Source: CAYRFF01 sp964436125
Lineage (GTDB): Bacteria > Bacteroidota > Bacteroidia > Chitinophagales > Saprospiraceae
NCBI GenBank assembly: GCA_964436125.1
Contig: CAYTBT010000004.1
Location: 50,241 to 114,240, forward strand
Direction: 5' to 3'
Length of the DNA: 64,000 bases
In this document: in pieces, positions 1-6,209 of the stretch
How positions within the stretch are numbered: the stretch's first letter is position 1
Layout: each line of letters starts with the position of its first letter
Translations under genes and position numbers: made by a program
Notes under the pieces: generated by a model
Databases searched by the model: none
What the model was told of the DNA's origin: nothing
The model's input: only the letters and a program-made list of their open reading frames with translations

Positions 1-719
1 TGAGACGAGATATTGAAATTATTTTTATTTCTTTCATACAATTGACAGAATCAGCTACCAATTAGGAATGGATTGAGACTAACGTTTTTAAGGTGCATTA
101 ATTCTGATAAGACACTGACAGAATCAGCTACCAATTAGGAATGGATTGAGACTGAAGTTACTTCCTTCAATTGGCTTTTAAATTCATTGACAGAATCAGC
201 TACCAATTAGGAATGGATTGAGACGCTTGGAAGCAGCACTTTGAGAATGTAGCAGCGCTGGACAGAATCAGCTACCAATTAGGAATGGATTGAGACGCGT
301 TGAACAATCCAATTAATGCTTGCTCATAATTATGACAGAATCAGCTACCAATTAGGAATGGATTGAGACATACGTCCATGTGTGTATCCCCATTTCTTTT
401 TGCATGACAGAATCAGCTACCAATTAGGAATGGATTGAGACACGCTTACAGAGACCTGTACATCTCCGAATATGCGCTGACAGAATCAGCTACCAATTAG
501 GAATGGATTGAGACAACTAACTTGTTCCCTTACTATATCATTATATTTACTGACAGAATCAGCTACCAATTAGGAATGGATTGAGACGGAATCGAGCCTC
601 GCCAATGTACCATAATAGGAAAAAGACAGAATCAGCTACCAATTAGGAATGGATTGAGACATCTTGTCTTCTCTTGTATTCAGCTTATCCATAATATGAC
701 AGAATCAGCTACCAATTAG

Positions 720-966
720 ATGACCGAATGCAGTTTCATATAAGCGGAGCTTATATGAAACCATTGATACTAAATGTATCAATGATGAGGAAACCACGAG
801 CACCTGCGAGTGGCATGCAAAAAAAACACAGACTCACCGGAGTACGTCAAAGGAGGAGAAGGAAACCATCGAATTGTAAGTGAGAAAGGAAGCACCTGCG
901 AGTGGCATGCAGAAGAGCGCAAAAGCAACGAATTGGTACAAAGATGAAAGAGGAATAGCAATCTTT
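720..966. mobile_element. Unclassified insertion inside a CRISPR repeat (copy A)
   Basis: These 247 bp interrupt a CRISPR repeat. The left half ends ...CCAATTAG (719) and the right half restarts ATTAGGAATGG (967), so ATTAG is present on both sides, like a 5-bp target-site duplication. The element begins with two perfect hairpins and then carries a 92-bp unit starting GCACCTGCGAGTGGCATGC (800 and again 892). Its first 192 bp are identical to copy B at 1044-1235; after 911 the two diverge. No terminal inverted repeats and no convincing protein were seen. It may be a non-autonomous element or a remnant; the class is unknown. Confidence 0.6.
733..784. repeat. Twin perfect hairpins, copy A
   Basis: Two adjacent inverted repeats lie here. 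GTTTCATATAAGC (733-745) pairs with GCTTATATGAAAC (749-761) around a 3-nt loop. CATTGATAC (762-770) pairs with GTATCAATG (776-784) around TAAAT. They are directly abutted at the start of the element and are repeated exactly in copy B. They could be structured RNA, protein-binding sites or the end of a mobile element. Confidence 0.85.
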
Positions 967-1056
967 ATTAGGAATGGATTGAGACAGCCCTCAAATCTTA
1001 CAAAGCGGCGCAATCTAAATTGACAGAATCAGCTACCAATTAGATGACCGAATGCA

Positions 1057-1108
1057 GTTTCATATAAGCGGAGCTTATATGAAACCATTGATACTAAATG
1101 TATCAATG
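1057..1108. repeat. Twin perfect hairpins, copy B
   Basis: These are the same two abutted hairpins as at 733-784, 324 bp further on, with no base changes. Exact conservation of stems and loops fits recent copying. Confidence 0.85.
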
Positions 1109-1123
1109 ATGAGGAAACCACGA

Positions 1124-1325
1124 GCACCTGCGAGTGGCATGCAAAAAAAACACAGACTCACCGGAGTACGTCAAAGGAGGAGAAGGAAACCATCGAATTG
1201 TAAGTGAGAAAGGAAGCACCTGCGAGTGGCATGCAAAACAGCACAGGCTCACCGGAGTACATCAAAGGAGGAGAAGGGTCCATCGAATTGTGGGTAAGAA
1301 AGGAAGCTCCTGTGAGTGGCATACA
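1124..1325. repeat. Tandem 90-92 bp units within the CRISPR-inserted element
   Basis: GCACCTGCGAGTGGCATGC starts at 1124 and 1216, with a diverged form (GCTCCTGTGAGTGGCATAC) near 1306. Between them lies a purine-rich stretch containing AAAGGAGGAGAAGG and CATCGAATTGT. The third unit is diverged and incomplete. Copy A contains the first unit and the start of the second at 800-911. Confidence 0.75.
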
Positions 1326-1440
1326 ACTAAATTTCCTTTACCCACCTCCACAACACAATACAGTAATAAAATAGAAAGGAAGATAATCAAGGACGATTAC
1401 CTTCCCCTCAATAACTAACTATCCACACGCAATATATACA

Positions 1441-1722
1441 ATTATGTGCAGAGTAACACCATATAATCCAGAAATTATTGAAACAAAGAGGAAAAACAAA
1501 CTGTAGATTGCAGAAATTGCTGAGGTAGAATGAGCAACAGTTTACCGCGAGATAAAATCAATTATCCATACAAGCGAATGATGTATTCATGCACGGCGGC
1601 GGAGTATAGGAACAAGACGCGTCTATCAAAAAATAAACTTCGGTATAAGATAATTGAATCAATAGTAGGAGAAATTTTATCCGGGAACTGTGATTGTGGA
1701 TTGGAGGCCGGAAAGGAATAAT
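1441..1722 (+). pseudogene. Decayed IS30-like transposase N-terminal fragment
   Basis: Around 1507-1557 one frame reads IAEIAEVE, a stop, then ATVYREIK. This resembles the helix-turn-helix of IS30-family transposases (usually ...STVSREIKRN). A neighbouring frame then continues with YPYKRMMYSCTAAEYRNKT and RLSKNKLRYKIIESIV, which resembles the segment following that helix-turn-helix. The stop, the frameshift and the loss of the catalytic DDE region imply a remnant. An open frame at 1530-1721 (63 codons) covers part of it but is unlikely to be a functional gene. Family assignment is by eye and tentative. Its place beside the broken CRISPR end fits a mobile-element-rich spot. Confidence 0.45.
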
Positions 1723-1820
1723 TTAAATACCTTCGACAAGAGAAATGCTCATAAGTAATTTACACCTATAAGAATCGAGCTCATCTCAGTGTTCCTGGTG
1801 CTTTTGTTAATTTGTCAATT

Positions 1821-2549
1821 TTACATCCTTCCCATTGCCAATGTCGCGAGATAAAGCTCTACATCGGGATAGCCTTTTAATAAAGCTAGTGAACAAGCTT
1901 CCAATGTTGCTCCGGTTGTCAATACATCGTCTAGCAAGAGGAGTTTTGGTGTTTTTTTATTGTATTCTTCCCTGAACATCCGGATGGCATCCGGATCCGG
2001 CTCAAATACCCCGTTAAGAGCTTCAATCCTTCCTGCACGGCCTTTTTTGGTCTGTGAAGTGGAAAATTTTACCCGTTTTATCAGTGGACAGATCGGAATA
2101 TGCAATACCTCTGAAATACCGGCAGCAATAAGTTGACATTGATTATAACCACGCAAGCGCAATTTGCGTGGATGCAGCGGCACGGGGACGATAGCGTCCA
2201 ATCCTTGCCATTGCTCTGCTTTATTGAAAAAATGCGCAAGCTGCTTACCCATATCATGAGCGATTTCTTTCCTGTGTTTATACTTAATCGCATGCAACAA
2301 CTTCCGTACGGCCCCATCTTTTCCATAATGATACAGGCAAGCACCATAAGCCGCTTTTACCCGACCGTAAAAATGTGTGATGAAGGGATTGTCATCGATA
2401 TGATTATAATCTGTAGGCTGCAATTCACTCAGACAATGAATGCAGATCTGCTGCCCATTTGCCGGCTGATGTTTATCGCAGATACGGCAGAGGTCAGGAT
2501 AAAATAAAGCGATGAGATCAGAGGCTAATTCAGCAATTAACGTTCTCAT
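1821..2549 (-). CDS. comF: ComF family phosphoribosyltransferase-fold protein
   Basis: This 242-aa protein has the ComF/GntX architecture. An N-terminal zinc-ribbon-like cluster (C21, C24, C36, C39) is followed by a type I phosphoribosyltransferase domain. The PRPP-binding loop LLLDDVLTTGATLEA lies near residues 205-220. ComF is needed for uptake of transforming DNA in Bacillus and Haemophilus, where it acts in the cytoplasm after DNA crosses the inner membrane; its exact reaction is unsettled. Length is normal for the family. It stands alone, without a competence operon, next to the CRISPR/mobile region. It is relevant because the window carries a dispersed motif resembling uptake sequences. 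ComF-like proteins are also widespread in bacteria not known to be competent. Confidence 0.9.
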   Translation of the reverse strand: MRTLIAELASDLIALFYPDLCRICDKHQPANGQQICIHCLSELQPTDYNHIDDNPFITHFYGRVKAAYGACLYHYGKDGAVRKLLHAIKYKHRKEIAHDMGKQLAHFFNKAEQWQGLDAIVPVPLHPRKLRLRGYNQCQLIAAGISEVLHIPICPLIKRVKFSTSQTKKGRAGRIEALNGVFEPDPDAIRMFREEYNKKTPKLLLLDDVLTTGATLEACSLALLKGYPDVELYLATLAMGRM

Positions 2550-2885
2550 AGTACAATTCTATTTGGTTTCATAGTGTGCATCCGACCTCAACTTAAATTG
2601 CCACCTTTATCACCGCTTTATCCTTTCCTTCTTATATATGTGTAGCCTCCTTGTAGAATGTGCCTCTTTTTCTTCAGTTTTTTTAATTCTCCGGGGAAAA
2701 CAGAAAAAGCAAACTGTATTCCTGCGATTAATTCCTCAGGAAAGAATATAATTGGAGCGAGAATCCGTAAAAGCCCATGGCGATATCTCGATATTATGCT
2801 ACGTATGGCATAAAACCTTGTGGAATGGAGTAGGATTTAAGCTTGAAATTTATAAGTCAGAACACTGAATGGTAGAAAAAGAAAG
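2550..2885. other. Intergenic, nothing recognised
   Basis: AT-rich spacer between the start of comF and the 3' end of tRNA-Phe. I see no ORF, strong hairpin or recognisable promoter. Confidence 0.5.
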
Positions 2886-2958
2886 TGGTACCTCCCAGAA
2901 TCGAACTGGGGACACATGGATTTTCAGTCCATTGCTCTACCAACTGAGCTAAGGTACC
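2886..2958 (-). tRNA. tRNA-Phe (anticodon GAA)
   Basis: The reverse complement folds as a 73-nt cloverleaf. The acceptor stem is GGTACCT/AGGTACC, the D arm GCTCAGTTGGTAGAGC, the anticodon stem ATGGA/TCCAT with loop CTGAAAA (anticodon GAA), and the T arm CCCAGTTCGATTCTGGG. The discriminator base is A. The encoded 3' end is followed by C rather than a full CCA, so CCA would be added after transcription. Confidence 0.97.
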
Positions 2959-3118
2959 ATGCTTTCTGAAGCGATGCAAAAGTACTAAAAAGTCATCAAT
3001 CTTACCAAATTTTATTTATCCCTTCTGAAAAAAGAACCTTTTTAAGCGGAAAATTGCAGGCTGAGAGAGCGATATTTAAGAAGGCTTTACGAGCAGCGTA
3101 TATGCACCGGAAGCGACA

Positions 3119-3129
3119 TTTGCATAAGC
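3119..3129 (+). repeat. Dispersed motif, near-match TTTGCATAAGC
   Basis: It lies in the spacer between tRNA-Phe and the MtfA-like gene. The context ACATTTGCATAAGCT matches the consensus except for the two central bases. It is the leftmost candidate copy. Confidence 0.5.
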
Positions 3130-3197
3130 TCAAATCTTAGATATATTAACTTCACCTATAAAATATCACAAAATATGCCGTATGTTTATCCCGGAAG

Positions 3198-4058
3198 ATG
3201 AAAAACGTACGTGTAGCATATATTATTGGGATACCGGCATTCCTGGCCCTCATGGTTCTCGTGATTCTCATATACGTGTATGGGATGGATCACCTCGGGA
3301 AGTGGATAGTGATACCGGTATTGATTCTTACGGTGTTGTATGTATCCCAGACACAGATTCAATGGTGGTATTCACGGAAGAAACCGCCTAAGCTCATCGA
3401 CCATGAAAAGCTGCTCCTTGAAGCGCATTCACCATTTTATGCCGAACTTGAAGAGGAGGAGAAAGAGCGATTTGAGCGACGTCTTTCCCTGCTTCGTTTA
3501 ACGCGCGATATTAAGATGATTGATCAGAAAAATGTGCCGGACGATATAGGCTTGCTCATCTGCGCGCCGGCCATTGAATTGAGTTTTTACGATAAAAAAT
3601 ATTTTCTGAATAAATACCAGCATATTGTGCTCTACCCACATCCATTCGTCTCACCTCAATACGGCAATAGAATGCATATATCAGAAGTTGAGCACGAGGA
3701 TGGTGTCCTTATTTTTTCCGTAGAACAACTTGTTCCCAGCCTTGAAAATCAGATGGTCAACCTCGTTGCCTATGAATGGGCTCAGGCATATCTCCATGCT
3801 TATGATGGATCGACTTACGTCAAATGCATTGATGTCCAGGAGGTTCTTGACGGGCTCTTCCTCGTCATCGATCTTAATCCTCAGCAGCTCCGCGATGCAA
3901 TCGGCCTGGAGGATTTTGATACCCATGCACTTGCCCTGAGTATCTATTTTAAAAGACCACAACTTATGATGAAACACATGCCGACTAGCTACCGGAATCT
4001 AAACAAATCCATAGCCGAGAAACAAAGCCATTTTTCAGAGAATGAAACTTCCTCATAA
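3198..4058 (+). CDS. Membrane-anchored MtfA-like protein lacking the peptidase motif
   Basis: This 286-aa protein has two N-terminal membrane segments (about residues 8-30 and 35-50) and then a cytoplasmic domain resembling MtfA (zinc peptidase, PF06167-type). The shared start reads LLEAHSPFYAELEEEEKERF, and HIVLYPHPF corresponds to the strand before the active site. The expected HEFAH zinc motif is replaced by YEWAQ (residues 192-196), with Glu193 kept but both His lost. The usual NExEFFA third-ligand region is not evident. The protein is therefore probably non-catalytic, perhaps a binding or regulatory paralogue. A true MtfA with HEFAH is encoded at 54467-55249. The start is the first ATG in frame before the membrane segments. 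It is flanked by tRNA-Phe and the convergent lysS. Confidence 0.7.
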   Translation: MKNVRVAYIIGIPAFLALMVLVILIYVYGMDHLGKWIVIPVLILTVLYVSQTQIQWWYSRKKPPKLIDHEKLLLEAHSPFYAELEEEEKERFERRLSLLRLTRDIKMIDQKNVPDDIGLLICAPAIELSFYDKKYFLNKYQHIVLYPHPFVSPQYGNRMHISEVEHEDGVLIFSVEQLVPSLENQMVNLVAYEWAQAYLHAYDGSTYVKCIDVQEVLDGLFLVIDLNPQQLRDAIGLEDFDTHALALSIYFKRPQLMMKHMPTSYRNLNKSIAEKQSHFSENETSS

Positions 4059-4165
4059 GTCGATGATATCCGTCTGAAGCAAAATAATGACAAGATTCTG
4101 CTCCGAAGATCAAAGGAGAAGAACACAGGAAATGCCTGCACTTAAAACCTCACTTAAACAATAGC

Positions 4166-5677
4166 CTATTCAGAATCCGGGCGCATCTGCGGAAAGAAAA
4201 TCACTTCTTGTATAGATGCATTATCGGTGATAAGCATGACAAGTCGGTCAATTCCTATGCCCAAGCCTGATGTCGGTGGCATACCATACTCAAGGGCGCG
4301 CAAAAAACTCTCATCGATTGCCATTGCCTCCTCATCTCCTCGCTCCGCAAGCTTCAATTGTTCCTGGAATCGCTTTCTCTGCTCAAGAGGATCATTGAGC
4401 TCCGTATAAGCATTGGCAATTTCTTTACCATTGACAAATAGTTCAAAGCGTTCCACGAGATCCTGATTATCTCTGTGTCGCTTGGCCAGTGGTGTCATTT
4501 CTATAGGATAATCCGTGATATAAGTCGGCTGAATCAAGTGATCCTCAACTTTCTCTGAAAATATCTTGTCAATGAGCTTGCCGCGGCCATCACTATCCTC
4601 AAGAGCTATACCTTCTTTCTCGCAATAGGCGCGCAAGGCCGCTTCATCCATATCGGAGATATCTGTCCCCGCATATTTCTCAATGGATTCATACATTGTC
4701 AAGCGCTCATACGGACCTCTGAAATCGATGGTATGCTCGCCTACGTTTACAGCAGTCTTGCCATTATTGACAGTTTTTACCGTATAAGCGAGAAGATCTT
4801 CCACCATTTTCATCATCCATTCATAATCCTTATAAGCAACATAAATCTCCATAGAGGTGAACTCCGGATTATGCGTCCTATCCATTCCCTCGTTGCGGAA
4901 CATCTTCCCAAATTCATATACGCCATCATAACCACCGACAATAAGTTCCTTGAGATACAGCTCATTGGCTATGCGGAGGTATAAATCAATATCTAGCGTA
5001 TTGTGATGCGTCTGAAAAGGTCTTGCCGCCGCTCCGCCATGTACTGGCTGCAGTATCGGAGTCTCTACTTCCAGCCACCCAAATCTATCAAAGTAATTCC
5101 GCATTGCACGGATAATATGGCTCCGCTTCTCAAATGTCTTTCTCCGTTCCGGATTTACAGTCAGATCCACATAGCGCTGTCGATAGCGCTGTTCAGGATC
5201 CGTAAAAGCATCGTGGATATTTCCTTCAGCATCGGTCTTCACCACAGGCAATGGGCGCAAGGACTTGGATAATAGTTTGAATTCTTCTACTCTTATCGTT
5301 ATTTCACCGGTTCTCGTCTTAAATACTGAGCCTTTCACACCGATATAGTCGCCTAGATCAAGATATTTCTTAATCAGATTATTGTAGAGTGATTTATCCT
5401 CTCCCGGACATAGCTCATCCCGTTTAAAGTATAATTGTATCCTGCCATAAGCGTCTTGCAGCTCGGCAAATATTACCTTGCCTTTTCCGCGCTTGCCCAT
5501 TAAGCGACCGGCAATAGATACTTCTGGGAAGTTTTCCATGTCCTCCTTGAATTCATTGCGTATCTCCTCTGTGGTCGTATTCACGTCAAATGCCTCCGGT
5601 GGATACGGATTAATTCCCATTTCTTTAATGAGTTCCAGTGATCTCCTCCTTTGTTCTTCTTGTTCTGATAAAGCCAT
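4166..5677 (-). CDS. lysS: Lysyl-tRNA synthetase (class II)
   Basis: A 503-aa class II enzyme that charges tRNA-Lys with lysine in the cytoplasm. The N-terminal OB-fold anticodon-binding domain covers about residues 50-160. The catalytic core has motif 2, FRNEGMDRTHNPEFTSMEIY, and motif 3, GLGIGIDRLVMLI, near the C terminus. Length is normal and no extra domain is seen. It is a single-gene unit, convergent with the MtfA-like gene on its downstream side. Its upstream spacer holds a TATTTTTG box and two copies of the dispersed motif. Confidence 0.98.
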   Translation of the reverse strand: MALSEQEEQRRRSLELIKEMGINPYPPEAFDVNTTTEEIRNEFKEDMENFPEVSIAGRLMGKRGKGKVIFAELQDAYGRIQLYFKRDELCPGEDKSLYNNLIKKYLDLGDYIGVKGSVFKTRTGEITIRVEEFKLLSKSLRPLPVVKTDAEGNIHDAFTDPEQRYRQRYVDLTVNPERRKTFEKRSHIIRAMRNYFDRFGWLEVETPILQPVHGGAAARPFQTHHNTLDIDLYLRIANELYLKELIVGGYDGVYEFGKMFRNEGMDRTHNPEFTSMEIYVAYKDYEWMMKMVEDLLAYTVKTVNNGKTAVNVGEHTIDFRGPYERLTMYESIEKYAGTDISDMDEAALRAYCEKEGIALEDSDGRGKLIDKIFSEKVEDHLIQPTYITDYPIEMTPLAKRHRDNQDLVERFELFVNGKEIANAYTELNDPLEQRKRFQEQLKLAERGDEEAMAIDESFLRALEYGMPPTSGLGIGIDRLVMLITDNASIQEVIFFPQMRPDSE

Positions 5678-5697
5678 ATTTTCCCTTTTTCAAGCTG

Positions 5698-5705
5698 CAA
5701 AAATA
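5698..5705 (-). promoter_or_regulatory. Possible -7 box of lysS
   Basis: Read on the minus strand this is TATTTTTG, matching the Bacteroidota -7 consensus TAnnTTTG, about 20 nt upstream of the lysS ATG. No clear TTG -33 element lies at the usual 19-21 nt spacing, so it is only a candidate. Confidence 0.35.
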
Positions 5706-5762
5706 CTATTCCTTTTGCACAATACATATTTCAGAGCAATTTTCATACTTTTCTATCCATTT

Positions 5763-5773
5763 GCTTCCGCAAA
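5763..5773 (-). repeat. Dispersed motif TTTGCGGAAGC
   Basis: Intergenic, upstream of lysS. Read on the minus strand the context is CACATTTGCGGAAGCAAAT. Confidence 0.85.
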
Positions 5774-6105
5774 TGTGCGTTTTTTCAATTAAAGTCTTAA
5801 TCTGCTTGAATTTTCCCTATTCTTCTTACCTTTACCTGGCTTAATTATCGGATATAAGCCATTTTATAGATATCACTTGCGCTCAGAATAAGATTTTTCA
5901 AGCTTATTTTATTGCTGAGTAGATTATGAAGGATGCGATGGGTGGATTGCTGTGAAGAAGTCAACTTCAGTCAAGGTGAGTTTTCTGTATGGCACGGCTT
6001 ATGAGTTAAGCGGATTTAAGCTATGTTTATGGCGGCATTTATGGGAAATGTTGAAACCTTGAGCAGGGCTTCTCGGGTAAATCCTCTTATGGGGCTGAAC
6101 CGATA

Positions 6106-6116
6106 TTTGCGTAAGC
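6106..6116 (+). repeat. Dispersed motif, GT variant TTTGCGTAAGC
   Basis: Intergenic, upstream of the adhesin gene. The surrounding 20 bases CGATATTTGCGTAAGCTGAA are identical to those at 28386-28405. Confidence 0.85.
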
Positions 6117-6151
6117 TGAAGGAAATAAGCAGATAATACTGCCGTATGAAT

Positions 6152-6159
6152 TACCTTTG
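6152..6159 (+). promoter_or_regulatory. Candidate -7 box of the adhesin gene
   Basis: TACCTTTG matches TAnnTTTG and is the same octamer as the ahcY -7 box. It lies 50 nt upstream of the ATG at 6210. No good TTG is found 20 nt further upstream. Confidence 0.35.
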
Positions 6160-6209
6160 AGGAGAGTAAATGGATTAATAATGTTCACAATTATCGGTAT
6201 CAAATAAAC

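Larger units (their letters stand above)
1..1043 (+). CRISPR. CRISPR array, leader-distal end, truncated at the left window edge
   Basis: Nine identical 36-bp repeats start at 44, 117, 189, 261, 334, 406, 479, 552 and 625. Each begins GACAGAATCAGC and ends GGATTGAGAC. Bases 1-6 are the tail of a further repeat. Spacers are 36-37 bp and all differ. A tenth repeat is split (698-719 and 967-985), and an eleventh stops after its first 22 nt (1022-1043), where the same foreign sequence begins. The repeat 3' end ATTGAGAC resembles the ATTGAAAC 5' handle of type I-B and type III crRNAs. This suggests transcription on the plus strand, with the leader and any cas genes to the left of the window. The broken repeats would then be the oldest, trailer end. 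The system type cannot be fixed without cas genes. Confidence 0.97.
1044..1325. mobile_element. Unclassified insertion in the next CRISPR repeat (copy B)
   Basis: This copy begins at exactly the same nucleotide of the CRISPR repeat as copy A. It is identical to copy A over 192 bp and then continues into a third, diverged tandem unit (boundaries at about 1124, 1216 and 1306, periods 92 and 90 bp). The other half of the CRISPR repeat is not found downstream, so this copy marks the end of the array. One frame reads through 1134-1418 with repeated CEWH-containing stretches. The unit length is not always a multiple of three and the two copies differ downstream, so a coding role is doubtful. Confidence 0.55.
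5678..6209. other. Divergent intergenic region between lysS and the adhesin gene
   Basis: About 530 bp without a gene. It holds the candidate lysS -7 box, a candidate adhesin promoter box at 6152-6159, and two copies of the dispersed motif (5763-5773 and 6106-6116) on opposite strands, 333 bp apart. No ORF of note was seen. Confidence 0.6.

Noticed and set aside
779..961. 60-codon minus-strand ORF in the CRISPR-inserted element
   Set aside because: It lies over the same tandem units with no conserved features and is probably chance.
42..985. Ordinary direct repeats or a tandem-repeat gene instead of CRISPR
   Set aside because: Identical 36-bp repeats with unique 36-37 bp spacers are diagnostic of CRISPR.
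1134..1418. 94-codon ORF across the tandem units next to the CRISPR array
   Set aside because: It is created by read-through of repeats whose period is not a constant multiple of three. It changes frame content between units, and the matching stretch in copy A diverges after 911.
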